A DNA stretch of 64,000 nt from Eutrophocola salsuginis (GCA_038147195.1 JAYQTB010000004.1:1054001-1118000), one strand, 5' to 3'. Numbered from the stretch's first letter, positions 1 through 8,625 are shown. Made by a program: numbers and translations. The notes: generated from the sequence alone by a model not told the origin.

Positions 1-511
1 GCGGCTCCAAATGGACCTCGCTAAGATAGGCATCCAGCTTGGCCTTGTCCTCGAAGGCGAGGATCGCCATGCCGGCGGCGGTTGCGTATGCCGGAAAGCG
101 GGTACCGACACCGGCTACGATTCGGGTTAGCTGTTTGGTGGACACGTATACGAGGAACAAGACGTCGAGGTCGGACAGAACACTCAGGGCAACACTGTTA
201 TCGGTCTTGTCCCTGACACGTTGCAGCGAGGGCCTGACCACCTCTGCCAGGTTCATGGACTCGCTGTAGGCGGAGCCCAGCTTGAAGACCTCGGGGCGCA
301 GCAGGAACAGCTTGTCCTTCTTTCCCACGTAACCCAGGTGCTGCAGAGTGTTCAGACAGCGCCTGACCACGGCCGGATTCAGTTGGGTCTGTGCGGCGAT
401 TTCACTCAGAGTCATTTCCGGTTTATCGCGGGTAAACGCCCTTAAAACGGCCAAGCCGCGCGCCAGAGAATTGAGGTATTCCCCGTCGCTTCTCGGATTT
501 TTTTCCACCAT
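1..511 (-). CDS. IclR-family transcriptional regulator (C-terminus cut by window edge)
   Basis: Translating the minus strand from an ATG at 511 gives 170 codons open to the window edge. Residues about 12-70 form a winged helix-turn-helix (LARGLAVLRAF, then MTLSEIAAQTQLNPAVVRR), followed by the start of the IclR effector domain (SVALSVLSDLDVLFLVYV). The N-terminal layout resembles the PcaR/PcaU/PobR group, which controls protocatechuate-type catabolism; that specificity is inferred. An AGGGA ribosome site precedes the ATG. It lies 34 bases downstream of the O-methyltransferase gene on the same strand and may be co-transcribed with it. The ligand cannot be read from the sequence. Confidence 0.85.
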   Translation of the reverse strand, partial: MVEKNPRSDGEYLNSLARGLAVLRAFTRDKPEMTLSEIAAQTQLNPAVVRRCLNTLQHLGYVGKKDKLFLLRPEVFKLGSAYSESMNLAEVVRPSLQRVRDKTDNSVALSVLSDLDVLFLVYVSTKQLTRIVAGVGTRFPAYATAAGMAILAFEDKAKLDAYLSEVHLEP

Positions 512-545
512 GCTGTGTTTCCCTAGTGCGCCCTTGGCCCTGCCC

Positions 546-1580
546 TCAGGCAGGCTTCTCGGCGCTGACTATCGAATAATAGCCGTAGGTGTTCAGACTG
601 CTCACCTTGACGAATCCTGCCGATTGCAGGGTGTCTTGCAGCTGGGGCAGGGTAAACTGCTGCCCCATGGTACCGATCGCCATCAGCAATGAAAAATTGA
701 TAGCGGGATACGGAGAATGGCCACTGTCATGCAGCAGCATTTCGTGCAGCAGTATTTTTCCGCCCGGCTCCAGCGCCTCGAAGCTGCTTTTTGCCAGCTG
801 ACGACAGGTATCAAAACTCCAGTCATGGAAAATATTGGAAAAGAAGTGGGCATCGTAGCCTGTCGGCCATTTTGCGCGGAACATGTCCACCGTGACGGTA
901 TCGACGCGTTCACTGACTCCGGCTTCTGCTATATATTCTTCGGCCAGCTCACAGATGGCCGGCAATTCCATGACCGTGCAACGTATATCCGGTAACGCCT
1001 GGGCAAGCGCAATCACGAAACACCCGGAACCACCACCAACATCCAGCACACGGGATATGTTGCTGAAATCCATACTGTGTGTCATACCTACGGCCGCCGC
1101 CATGGAATGACTATGCATGAAGGCGGTGATTTCCCGCGCCATGGCCATATCGACCTGTCCACTTTCCCAGCTTTCAGCCGGCCTGTCACGGCCCTCGTGC
1201 TTTTCACGCTCGCCGGTAATGGTTTCGATCAGCAGTTTGTGCCTGACAAGCATACGGCCTTCGCGACGAAACACACCTCCCCAGAAAAAGTTGCTGTCCT
1301 CGAGCATGTATTGCCGAGCCATAGGTGAAAGCTGCCAGCTGCCGTTGTAATCATTCAGGAAACCCAGGTGACACAACACAGGTAACAGCGCTTTCAGCGC
1401 CCGCTCCTGATATCCCAGCCGCCTGGCCAGTTCCAGCGCGGAGGCGGGTTCTTTATTCAAGGATTCGAAAATGCCAAGTTCGAGGGAAGCCGAGATCGCC
1501 GGCACATTCAGCATCGTCATCCAGGCATTCCAGATGCCGGTATCATCTACAACAGGGAGTTCCATAAATATATTCTTCAT
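546..1580 (-). CDS. SAM-dependent O-methyltransferase (plant/HIOMT-type, Methyltransf_2)
   Basis: 344 residues. Residues about 15-100 resemble the N-terminal dimerisation/winged-helix domain of this family (ISASLELGIFESL, LARRLGYQERALKALLPVL). The methyltransferase domain follows, with the SAM motif DVGGGSG at 180-186, the acidic MELP strand near 204, HDW at 252-254 and EPGGKILLHE at 271-280. The family methylates small phenolic or polyketide hydroxyls in the cytosol. The gene diverges from the DUF3237 gene across a 133-base gap and lies upstream of the IclR regulator. An internal ATG at codon 6 is an alternative start, because no strong ribosome site is visible. The substrate is unknown. Confidence 0.85.
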   Translation of the reverse strand: MKNIFMELPVVDDTGIWNAWMTMLNVPAISASLELGIFESLNKEPASALELARRLGYQERALKALLPVLCHLGFLNDYNGSWQLSPMARQYMLEDSNFFWGGVFRREGRMLVRHKLLIETITGEREKHEGRDRPAESWESGQVDMAMAREITAFMHSHSMAAAVGMTHSMDFSNISRVLDVGGGSGCFVIALAQALPDIRCTVMELPAICELAEEYIAEAGVSERVDTVTVDMFRAKWPTGYDAHFFSNIFHDWSFDTCRQLAKSSFEALEPGGKILLHEMLLHDSGHSPYPAINFSLLMAIGTMGQQFTLPQLQDTLQSAGFVKVSSLNTYGYYSIVSAEKPA

Positions 1581-1713
1581 GAGGAAAAACCAGAGGCAGA
1601 CTCTACTTCTTCCGGGGCCAGAAAGGAACCGTTGCGGATACTGCGCGTGTTATCATTCCGTTTCGCCTGAAGGCGGGATCACACCAGGTCAATACGTGCT
1701 GAAGGGGGACGTC

Positions 1714-2175
1714 ATGGTAGAACCGGGTTTCGAATTCATATTTGCCGCGGAAGGTGCGCTGGCCGACCCGATCCAGTTCGGGGAAACCTACGAGGGCGCC
1801 CGACGCATGATCCCCATCCTGGATGGCCATTTCGAGGGACCGAATATCCGCGGCACCTTCATTCCCACCGGGGCAGCCGACTGGCAATATACCCGGCCCG
1901 ATGGCGTGACCCAGGCTGAGGCAACCTACGCCATCAAAACCGACGATGGCGTCATCATCCAGATCCAGAATTATGGACTGCGTTTTGGTCCCGATGCCGT
2001 CATGAAGCGCCTCGCTGCCGGCGAGGATGTGGATCCCTCAGAGTACTATTTCCGGACCAACCCTCGCTTCAAGGCACCTGTGGGCAAGTACGACTGGCTC
2101 AATCGCGGTATTTTCATCGCTACCGGAGCCCGCGCTCCTAACGGCATCAAACTTTGGTTCTATAAAGTTATATAA
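1714..2175 (+). CDS. DUF3237 domain protein
   Basis: 153 residues with the hallmarks of DUF3237: an N-terminal GFEFIFAAEGAL strand, GGHFEGPNIRGTF-like text (here DGHFEGPNIRGTFIPTG) at about 34-50, ADWQYTRPDG, and a C-terminal FIATGARAPNGIKLWFYKV. The family is a small beta-barrel of unknown chemistry, often found beside catabolic genes. The start at 1714 was chosen because GAAGGGGGAC sits just upstream; the frame is open further upstream but without a better site. It is followed after 45 AT-rich bases by the VOC gene, suggesting a two-gene unit. No function can be assigned from sequence. Confidence 0.8.
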   Translation: MVEPGFEFIFAAEGALADPIQFGETYEGARRMIPILDGHFEGPNIRGTFIPTGAADWQYTRPDGVTQAEATYAIKTDDGVIIQIQNYGLRFGPDAVMKRLAAGEDVDPSEYYFRTNPRFKAPVGKYDWLNRGIFIATGARAPNGIKLWFYKVI

Positions 2176-2220
2176 TTCATATAGTTATAATTAATACTTA
2201 AAGTGATCTGAGGACGCGAA

Positions 2221-2625
2221 ATGGCCCTGAACCTGATGGAACACTACCTGGTACTGACGGATGACATCGATGCCACGCGGGCCTTCTACATCGACATTCT
2301 TGGCCTGGAAGACGGCTTCCGCCCCCCCCTGGAATTTCCCGGTTACTGGCTCTACTTGAAAGGAACGCCGGTTTTGCATATTGCCGAATGGGAAACCTAC
2401 ACGACTCATTCCAACCGGTTAGGGATTCCCGTGACCACGCGTGCAGAGGGTACCGGTGCATTCGATCACATCGCTTTCAACGGCACAGTTCCTGAGGACA
2501 TGATTGCAAAGCTCGAGGGGGGTTCCATTCGGTACGACCGCAATGATGTCCCGCACGCGAAGCTGGTGCAGTTATTCCTGAACGACCCCAACGGGATCAA
2601 GATCGAATTGAATTTCACGACCTGA
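2221..2625 (+). CDS. VOC-superfamily (glyoxalase/extradiol-type) protein
   Basis: 134 residues with one babbabb glyoxalase unit pair: EHYLVLTDDIDATRAFYIDILGL at the N-terminus and FDHIAF plus FLNDPNGIKIEL in the second half. Candidate metal ligands are His8, His53, His83 and Glu129, the usual H-H-E pattern. Members include glyoxalases, fosfomycin-resistance enzymes, lactone or chlorocatechol-related proteins and single-module extradiol dioxygenases; sequence alone does not choose between them. The gene lies downstream of the DUF3237 gene and ends exactly where the convergent SnoaL-like gene ends (2625/2626). Confidence 0.85.
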   Translation: MALNLMEHYLVLTDDIDATRAFYIDILGLEDGFRPPLEFPGYWLYLKGTPVLHIAEWETYTTHSNRLGIPVTTRAEGTGAFDHIAFNGTVPEDMIAKLEGGSIRYDRNDVPHAKLVQLFLNDPNGIKIELNFTT

Positions 2626-3063
2626 TCAGGTCGTAAAGATAATGCGCCCGCCCTGCCTAGCGATTTTCCAGCCTTCCACGGTCCGCCGGAAATCCATCTC
2701 GAACTCGCCAATAAACTGCGAGGCGCCGGCCTTCACCCCGAACATGGCCGGTTCGGCATCCACAGGTGCCATGAACAGCGTGGCGTAACACGTGCCCCTG
2801 GCCCGGGCAGCATCTATCACATCGATCACGATATTGGTGATCAGGTGCCTGGTGATACGGTCGTTCGGCCGTGCCTTGAACGCCGCCAAGATATTGTTCC
2901 TGCCGGTGATGTAATTTTCCGGGTCAGTGGGACGAGCGAAAGCACCATCTTCCGTAAATAGGGAGCAGAGCGCATCGAAATCCCTTTTATCGTTGTAATT
3001 GGAGAATTGCGTGACCACCCGGGCGCAAGCCAGTTCGATCTGCAGCCTTTCCGTCTCAGTCAT
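2626..3063 (-). CDS. SnoaL-like / NTF2-fold small protein
   Basis: 145 residues starting at the ATG at 3063 with AAGGGGAA just upstream. Pattern typical of SnoaL_4: N-terminal helix with YNDKRDFDALCSLFTEDGAF, then RNNILAAFKAR, RHLITNIVIDV and a C-terminal FIGEFEMDFRRTVEGWKIA strand. These cone-shaped alpha/beta barrels act as isomerases, hydratases, dehydratases or small subunits of ring-hydroxylating dioxygenases, or as non-catalytic binders. It converges with the VOC gene with no gap and lies upstream-adjacent to uppP. A substrate cannot be named. The frame is open upstream of this ATG, but there it overlaps uppP in another frame and has no coding look. Confidence 0.8.
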   Translation of the reverse strand: MTETERLQIELACARVVTQFSNYNDKRDFDALCSLFTEDGAFARPTDPENYITGRNNILAAFKARPNDRITRHLITNIVIDVIDAARARGTCYATLFMAPVDAEPAMFGVKAGASQFIGEFEMDFRRTVEGWKIARQGGRIIFTT

Positions 3064-3107
3064 GTTGTTCCCCTTTGCACCCTTTCTTAACCGGAACGCT
3101 GCCGTTA

Positions 3108-3908
3108 TTACACAAAGAACAGGAAGAGTATGCCGCCAAGCAGAAGCCTGTAAAGGACGAATGGCATGAAGCCTAGCCTGTTGATGGTCTGCAGGAAGAA
3201 ATGAATACAGGCATAAGCCATTGCCCCAGCAACCACCATGCCGTAGCCAATCTCCAGCCATTTCGTATAGGGTTGTTTCAGCAGGTCCAGTACCAGCAAC
3301 AGCGCCGCACCGGCGATGACGGGAATCGATAGCAGGAACGAAAATCGGCTGCTGCTGTGCCGATCCAGCCGACAAAAAAGTGCTGCTGTCATGGTAATGC
3401 CTGACCTTGAGGTACCGGGTACCAGTGCCAGCACCTGTGCAAGACCGATGAAGATGGCAGTTTTCCAGTTGATGGAGGCCAGGTCACGGTGTCCGTCTGA
3501 ATGTCTGTCCGCCCACCAGAGCACCAGACCGAAAAATGTTGTCGTGAAAGCGATGACCACTGTTTCCCGCAGGTATTCATCAACGTAATTCTTCACCACG
3601 AAGCCCACGATGATGACCGGTATGGTGGCAATCAGTAATTGCCAGCCCAGAGCGCTGTCCTGAGAAGCACGCCCCGTGAATAGTTGAATACTGCAATCCC
3701 TGATGATGCGAATCACATCGCCACGGAAATAAATCAGCACCGCAGACAGCGTACCGAGGTGTACGGCGACATCGAAAGCAAGTCCCTGGTCATCCCACCC
3801 GAGCAGTGCCGAGGGCAGGATGAGGTGTGCCGAACTGGAAATCGGTAGGAATTCGGTCAGCCCCTGGATCAGGGCGAGGAAGGTAGCGCGTAAGACATCA
3901 AAATCCAA
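3108..3908 (-). CDS. uppP: Undecaprenyl-diphosphatase (BacA/UppP)
   Basis: 266 residues, a polytopic inner-membrane enzyme that dephosphorylates undecaprenyl diphosphate to recycle the lipid carrier for peptidoglycan and other envelope polymers. Both family signatures are present: GLTEFLPISSSAHL at 16-29 and PGTSRSG at 164-170, with about eight hydrophobic segments. The start is TTG at 3908, supported by GGAG nine bases upstream; no in-frame ATG fits better. It follows tsaB by 15 bases on the same strand and probably shares its transcript. Confidence 0.95.
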   Translation of the reverse strand: MDFDVLRATFLALIQGLTEFLPISSSAHLILPSALLGWDDQGLAFDVAVHLGTLSAVLIYFRGDVIRIIRDCSIQLFTGRASQDSALGWQLLIATIPVIIVGFVVKNYVDEYLRETVVIAFTTTFFGLVLWWADRHSDGHRDLASINWKTAIFIGLAQVLALVPGTSRSGITMTAALFCRLDRHSSSRFSFLLSIPVIAGAALLLVLDLLKQPYTKWLEIGYGMVVAGAMAYACIHFFLQTINRLGFMPFVLYRLLLGGILFLFFV

Positions 3909-3923
3909 GGTATAAGGCTCCGG

Positions 3924-4604
3924 TCAGGCGTGGGTGACGTTGTCCCGCAGATAAACCGGCGTCACCTCTTCCGGCAACTGGACCTTGCCCTGTTGCAATA
4001 GGCCCACGGCGAGCTCCGCCATGATCCCTGCCCGCGGGTGCAGGTCGGACCGGTGCAGGCTAATACCATCGCGGTAAATGGCCGGCATGCGTTCGAGGTA
4101 ATCGAGCCCGGTGCCTGCGGCAAGAACGGACCCTGGTTGAGCGGGTAACGCGACAGGTAAGGATTCCGGCTTGCAAAGCCCCTCTTCACCCAGCAACACC
4201 ACCGTATTGTCCATCAGCTTATAGAACCCCCAGTAAACCTCGTCGATGCGTGCATCCAGCGTACTAAAAACCAGCGCTGTGCCCGATTCTGAACGCATTT
4301 GCAGCGCAAGCGATGCCAGTGACGACACGGGCACAACGGGCAAATTCGCCCCCATTGCAATGCCCTGGGCAACGCCGGCAGCAATGCGCAGCCCGGTAAA
4401 CGACCCAGGGCCCTGGCCATAGGCCACGGCGTCGAGATCGCTGAAGCCTATACCGTAACAATTGAGCAAGCCGGATATCATCGGCAACAGTTTCGCCGCA
4501 TGTTGCTTCGGGATCAGCTCGAATATTTCGTCGATATCACCATCCCTGTTCAATGCGCAGGAGCAGGCATGGGTCGAGGTATCTATGGCAAGAATGACGG
4601 ACAT
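3924..4604 (-). CDS. tsaB: tRNA N6-threonylcarbamoyladenosine biosynthesis protein TsaB
   Basis: 226 residues from the ATG at 4604; a TTG 15 codons upstream is a weaker option. The N-terminal ILAIDTSTHACSCAL and the following GPGSFTGLRIAAGVAQGIA are the ASKHA-fold signatures of TsaB/YeaZ, the scaffold partner of TsaD in making t6A37 on ANN-decoding tRNAs. The protein lacks the TsaD metal site, as expected. In Pseudomonas the gene lies next to adk; here a histone-like gene separates the two. uppP follows at 15 bases. Confidence 0.93.
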   Translation of the reverse strand: MSVILAIDTSTHACSCALNRDGDIDEIFELIPKQHAAKLLPMISGLLNCYGIGFSDLDAVAYGQGPGSFTGLRIAAGVAQGIAMGANLPVVPVSSLASLALQMRSESGTALVFSTLDARIDEVYWGFYKLMDNTVVLLGEEGLCKPESLPVALPAQPGSVLAAGTGLDYLERMPAIYRDGISLHRSDLHPRAGIMAELAVGLLQQGKVQLPEEVTPVYLRDNVTHA

Positions 4605-4715
4605 GGCAGGTTTTTTAAAATATTCCCCTCTGATAATGCCGAGAATCAATTATAAGTGATGCATCCGGGGGGTTATAGCTTGGTGTGACTCACGTGAATG
4701 GATGGCTTGCTATCA

Positions 4716-5471
4716 TTATTTCTTTTTTCGGGATTTTTTTAGAACTTTTCTTGTGACATCTTTCTTTGCTTTCCTGACCGCTTTTTTAGCCGCCTTCTTG
4801 GACGCCAGTCTTAGAGCTTTCCTGGCTTCGCGTTTTGCCGCCTTCTTGGCCCTAGTGGCAACCTCACGCGCCTTTTTTCTGGCCTTACTAGCAGCCTTAC
4901 GTTCCTCGGCACGCATCATGAAGGCGAGCTTTTTCGCAGCCGCCTTAGCCTTGGCTTCAGCCTTACGCTTAGCGACTGCGGCTTTCCAGGCTTCCTTTCT
5001 CAGTTTGGTTGCCAATTTCTTGGCATCCGCCTTGGCTCGCTTGCGTATCCAGGACGCCTCGAATTTTTTCAGTGCTTTTCTCAGATCCTGCCTGGACTTT
5101 TTCTGGAGGGTATTCTTGTAAATGGCGACCGCCTTAGCCTGTTCAGCGACCTTGGCCTTGGAGTCATCAAGCGCCTGCGCCTTGACCAGATCTTGCTTGG
5201 CTTTTAGCACTTGCTTTTTGGCCGCGCTCAGGCTGGATGTGGATTTGAGGATGTTGGATTTGGCGGTTGATGCTTCTTGTTTGGTTTTTGCGGCAGAAAC
5301 TTTTTCCCTGGCTAAACTGAGTGCTTTCGCATGTCTGGCCAGTTCACGCTGAGCTTGGTTCAGGGAAGTTTTTGCTCTAGTGGTGGCTGATACCATCCGT
5401 CGCCTGGCGGTTAGTGAAACAACGCGTGTTGTGCCGCTCACTAATTTTCTTTTCACGCCGACAACGCTCAT
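4716..5471 (-). CDS. Lysine/alanine-rich histone H1-like (AlgP-like) protein
   Basis: 251 residues composed largely of Lys, Ala and Arg. Residues about 30-130 look like a helical or coiled-coil segment (SLNQAQRELARHAKALSLA), and the C-terminal half is a run of basic repeats such as AKAAAKK, ARKKAREVATRAKKAAKRE and KKAAKKAVRKAKK. GAGGAG seven to ten bases before the ATG is a strong ribosome site. Bacterial H1-like proteins bind DNA non-specifically; AlgP in Pseudomonas is an example. Exact homology cannot be judged because composition dominates. It stands alone between tsaB and the adk terminator. The DNA-binding role is inferred from composition only. Confidence 0.7.
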   Translation of the reverse strand: MSVVGVKRKLVSGTTRVVSLTARRRMVSATTRAKTSLNQAQRELARHAKALSLAREKVSAAKTKQEASTAKSNILKSTSSLSAAKKQVLKAKQDLVKAQALDDSKAKVAEQAKAVAIYKNTLQKKSRQDLRKALKKFEASWIRKRAKADAKKLATKLRKEAWKAAVAKRKAEAKAKAAAKKLAFMMRAEERKAASKARKKAREVATRAKKAAKREARKALRLASKKAAKKAVRKAKKDVTRKVLKKSRKKK

Positions 5472-5615
5472 TTACCACTCTCCTCAGACGTAAAAAATAT
5501 CATCCTGCTTAGAATTCGAGCAATCTGTTTTGTACGTTTCGGGATTCAACCTATCACATAAATTTCTGTCCTTACAACAGGGAAAAATTTATTCTTCACT
5601 CATATTTTGAAGGGC
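5472..5615. promoter_or_regulatory. Upstream region of the histone-like gene
   Basis: AT-rich spacer between the histone-like start and the adk terminator. It must hold the promoter of the minus-strand histone-like gene, since the adk transcript appears to end before it. No confident -35/-10 pair was picked out by eye. Confidence 0.3.
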
Positions 5616-5649
5616 AAAAAACGATCTGCTATCGTGAAAAAGCAGATCG
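5616..5649 (-). terminator. Rho-independent terminator of adk
   Basis: On the minus strand a perfect 9-bp stem (CGATCTGCT with AGCAGATCG, 5641-5649 and 5622-5630, ten-base loop) is followed by six T residues (5616-5621). It lies 56 bases past the adk stop codon. The plus strand lacks a T run, so it acts only on minus-strand transcripts. Confidence 0.85.
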
Positions 5650-5704
5650 CTTTATAACTGTTGGAATGAAATCGGCCAAAATGTCAAAAGTAAGGTCCAC
5701 AGCC

Positions 5705-6355
5705 CTAGAGTCCTAGGCTTTGTCTTATGCCTGCAACAATGTCGTTGATAGCGCTTGTGCCATCGATACGGATGTACTTTACGGCACCTGTGTTTTTTTC
5801 CATGTCACTGTAGAAATCAATCAAAGGTTTGGTCTGCTCATGGTAGACAGACAATCGTTTCCTAACGGTCTCCTCCTTGTCGTCATCACGCTGGATTAGT
5901 GGCTCACCTGTGATATCGTCCTTGCCTGCTTCAGCCGGCGGATTGAATTCCACGTGGTACACACGGCCAGAATCCAGGTGTACCCTGCGACCGCTCAGGC
6001 GCCTGACGATTTCATCATCGGGGACATCTATCTCGAGCACCACGTCAATTGGCACACTAGCATCGCGCATGGCTTCTGCCTGCGGAATGGTGCGTGGAAA
6101 GCCGTCAAAGAGAAAGCCGTCCTTGCAGTCCGGATGGGTAATACGGTCCTTGACCAGCGCAATGATGATATCGTCAGTCACCAGGCCGCCCGCATCCATA
6201 ACTGACTTGGCTTTCAAGCCAACTTCACTACCGGCTTTGACCGCTGCCCGCAACATATCCCCGGTCGAGATCTGGGGGATGCCGTACGCTTCGGTCAGGA
6301 ATTTTGCCTGTGTGCCTTTACCGGCACCCGGGGCGCCTAGCAGGATCATTCTCAT
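5705..6355 (-). CDS. adk: Adenylate kinase
   Basis: 216 residues, the normal long-form length. Catalyses ATP + AMP to 2 ADP in the cytosol. The P-loop GAPGAGKGTQ is at 7-16, the AMP-binding segment ISTGDMLRAAV follows, then DGFPRTIPQAEAM and the LID region around 120-160 (GRRVHLDSGRVYHVEFNPP). No zinc-type cysteines are present in the LID, as in most Gram-negative enzymes. The transcript ends at the hairpin at 5616-5649. mazG lies 83 bases upstream on the same strand. Confidence 0.97.
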   Translation of the reverse strand: MRMILLGAPGAGKGTQAKFLTEAYGIPQISTGDMLRAAVKAGSEVGLKAKSVMDAGGLVTDDIIIALVKDRITHPDCKDGFLFDGFPRTIPQAEAMRDASVPIDVVLEIDVPDDEIVRRLSGRRVHLDSGRVYHVEFNPPAEAGKDDITGEPLIQRDDDKEETVRKRLSVYHEQTKPLIDFYSDMEKNTGAVKYIRIDGTSAINDIVAGIRQSLGL

Positions 6356-6438
6356 TATTGCTACTCCTGATCAAAAGAAATCAACGATACACGCTTGCCG
6401 AAATCGCTACAAGAAACGCGATCAGCATTCCAGCAGAG

Positions 6439-7242
6439 CTATTCCTCCTCCTTGATGGCCTGCCAGTAGGCCTCCATTTCCTCCAATAACAATGCTTCGA
6501 TGGCCTTGCCGTCTGCTGATACCTGTTGTTCCAGTTTTCTAAAACGCTTCTCGAACTTGGAGTTTGCCCTGCGCAGGCTGGATTCTGCATCTATTTTCAG
6601 GTGCCGTGACAGATTGACCAGACTGAAGAAAAGATCACCCAGCTCTTCCTCCATATGCGCTTTGTCGCCGCTTGCCATGGCCTCGTCCAGTTCCCCGAGT
6701 TCCTCGCGGATCTTGGCCATGACTCCTGTGGCGTCTGGCCAGTCAAATCCAGTTGTGGCCGCTCGCTTTTGAATCTTGCGTGCTCGCATCAGGGCGGGAA
6801 AAGCCACCGGAATATCATCAAGGAGACTGCCTGGCCTTTTACTTTTTTCTGCACGTTCAGTCTGTTTGATGGCCTCCCAATTACCTTCTACCTGTTCGGA
6901 AGTGATATCCCCACGCGAACCGAAACTCTCCATAGTGCCGGCAGGAAAAACATGAGGGTGGCGGGTGAGCAACTTAGTAGCAATCTCGTTCACCACATCA
7001 TGGAAGTCGAAGTGCCCTGCTTCCTTGCCAAGCTGGGCGTAAAACACGATCTGGAACAACAGGTCGCCGAGCTCATTGGCAAGATGGGCATAATCTTCCC
7101 GCTCGATGGTATCCGCCACTTCGTACACCTCTTCCAGTGTATGCGGGACGATAGTCTGGAAAGTCTGCTTGCGGTCCCAGGGACATCCGTATTTTTCATC
7201 CCTTAGCATAGCCATGATCCTGAGCAGTTCGTCAAGAGTCAT
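6439..7242 (-). CDS. mazG: Nucleoside triphosphate pyrophosphohydrolase MazG
   Basis: 267 residues with the two tandem MazG all-alpha domains: CPWDRKQTFQTIVPHTLEEVYEV and ELGDLLFQIVFYAQ in the first, EELGELDEAM and EELGDLFFSLVNLSRH in the second. It hydrolyses NTPs and dNTPs to monophosphates and pyrophosphate, lowering non-canonical nucleotides. The ATG at 7242 overlaps the rlmD stop as ATGA, so the two are translationally coupled; the longer frame to 7266 lies inside rlmD. In Pseudomonas relA sits between rlmD and mazG; it is absent here. Confidence 0.95.
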   Translation of the reverse strand: MTLDELLRIMAMLRDEKYGCPWDRKQTFQTIVPHTLEEVYEVADTIEREDYAHLANELGDLLFQIVFYAQLGKEAGHFDFHDVVNEIATKLLTRHPHVFPAGTMESFGSRGDITSEQVEGNWEAIKQTERAEKSKRPGSLLDDIPVAFPALMRARKIQKRAATTGFDWPDATGVMAKIREELGELDEAMASGDKAHMEEELGDLFFSLVNLSRHLKIDAESSLRRANSKFEKRFRKLEQQVSADGKAIEALLLEEMEAYWQAIKEEE

Positions 7243-8612
7243 GACGCTTTGGCCTTTTTCATCCAAGAATCAACAAACAAAGCCATGGCCTCTACATGAG
7301 CAGTTTGCGGAAACATATCCATGGCCCCAGCCCGCGTCAGCGTATAGCCGTTGCCAGCCAGGTACTCGGCATCCCGCGCCAGGGTGGCCGGGTTGCAGGA
7401 AACATAGACGATGCGTGACGGCCTTAGCAGAATGATGTCGGGAAGGATTTCCCAGGCACCAGAACGAGGCGGATCAAGGAGTATTTTGGTAAAACCATTC
7501 GCCATCCATTCGGCACCCTGCATGGTTTTGGTCAGGTCGGCACAATGAAAGGCTGTGTTGGCTAGGCCATTGCGATTGGCATTTTCCTGACCGCGTTCCA
7601 CCATAACATTGGCGCCCTCGATGCCCGTGACATGCCCAGCAACCCGGGCCAGCGGTAAAGTAAAATTACCCAGGCCGCAAAACAGGTCCAGAACACGATC
7701 ATCCACTGTCGGTTCAAGCAATGCCAGCGCCTGCACGATCATACGGCGGTTGATCTCACCGTTGACCTGCGTGAAATCGGTAGGATGAAACGCCATAGCG
7801 AGATCATGTTCCGGCAAGCGGTAGTACAGCCTGTCCTCACCCGTTTTCGGGTAAATCCTGTGAACGGATTCCATACCGCCCGGCTGCAGGTATATCGCCA
7901 CTTGATGCCCACGACCGAATGCCAGCAACTGCTCGGCATCCTTTTCCGGCAAGGGCTGCAGGTGCCTGAAGACCAGTGCACTGGTACAGCCATCACTATC
8001 GGGGTCTCCACACGCCACCTCTATTTGGGGAATATGGCGAAAGCTCTGCAGGTTACCGATTAGCGCAGCGAGCACTGGCAATAGACATGACAACCGAGGA
8101 TCCAGTACGGCGCAACTGTCCATGTGGGTGATGAAAGACGAGTGTTTTTCCCGGAACCCGACCAGCACCTGTTCCTTCTTGTGAACATAACGCACCGCCA
8201 GCCTGGCCTTCCGCCGGTAGCCTAGTGTCGGTCCCTCCAGCGACGGAATAACTTCAAATTCAGTACCAGGGACTGCATGAGCCAATTTTTCAAGAAGCAT
8301 CTCCTGCTTGAATGTCATCTGGGCTTTCGCATCGAAATGCAGGAGACTACATCCGCCACAGATGCCGGCATACTGGCATGCCGGCTCAACCCGGTCTGGT
8401 GACTGCTTTTCTATGACTGATAATTTGGCCTCGTCGAAACTGTCCCGACGCGAAGTGAAAAGGGCCTCCACGGTCTCATCGGGCAATGCGCCTTCAACGA
8501 ACACCACCTTGCCTTCATGGTGGGCGATTCCCCGCCCTTCATGGCTTAGCTTTTCGATTTCCAGGACAACAGGTGAAGTCGGCAGGTTTCTAGTGCGGCG
8601 GCCACGTTTCAT
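7239..8612 (-). CDS. rlmD: 23S rRNA (uracil-1939-C5)-methyltransferase RlmD
   Basis: 457 residues from the ATG at 8612; the frame continues upstream into cysM but lacks coding character there. An N-terminal TRAM domain (VVLEIEKLSHEGRGIAHHEGKVVFVEGAL) precedes the 4Fe-4S cysteines Cys79, Cys85 and Cys88 (CQYAGICGGC) with the fourth in DSCAVL. The Rossmann methyltransferase domain has DLFCGLGNFTLPLA, LLDPPRSGA and YVSCNPATLARD with the catalytic cysteine. It makes m5U1939 in 23S rRNA. cysM lies 13 bases upstream, mazG overlaps downstream. Confidence 0.96.
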   Translation of the reverse strand: MKRGRRTRNLPTSPVVLEIEKLSHEGRGIAHHEGKVVFVEGALPDETVEALFTSRRDSFDEAKLSVIEKQSPDRVEPACQYAGICGGCSLLHFDAKAQMTFKQEMLLEKLAHAVPGTEFEVIPSLEGPTLGYRRKARLAVRYVHKKEQVLVGFREKHSSFITHMDSCAVLDPRLSCLLPVLAALIGNLQSFRHIPQIEVACGDPDSDGCTSALVFRHLQPLPEKDAEQLLAFGRGHQVAIYLQPGGMESVHRIYPKTGEDRLYYRLPEHDLAMAFHPTDFTQVNGEINRRMIVQALALLEPTVDDRVLDLFCGLGNFTLPLARVAGHVTGIEGANVMVERGQENANRNGLANTAFHCADLTKTMQGAEWMANGFTKILLDPPRSGAWEILPDIILLRPSRIVYVSCNPATLARDAEYLAGNGYTLTRAGAMDMFPQTAHVEAMALFVDSWMKKAKAS

Positions 8613-8625
8613 GTGCAGAGCGTGC

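Noticed and set aside
3064..3375. N-terminal extension of the SnoaL-like protein at 2626-3063
   Set aside because: The frame is open but overlaps the uppP C-terminus in another frame and the ATG at 3063 has a strong ribosome site.
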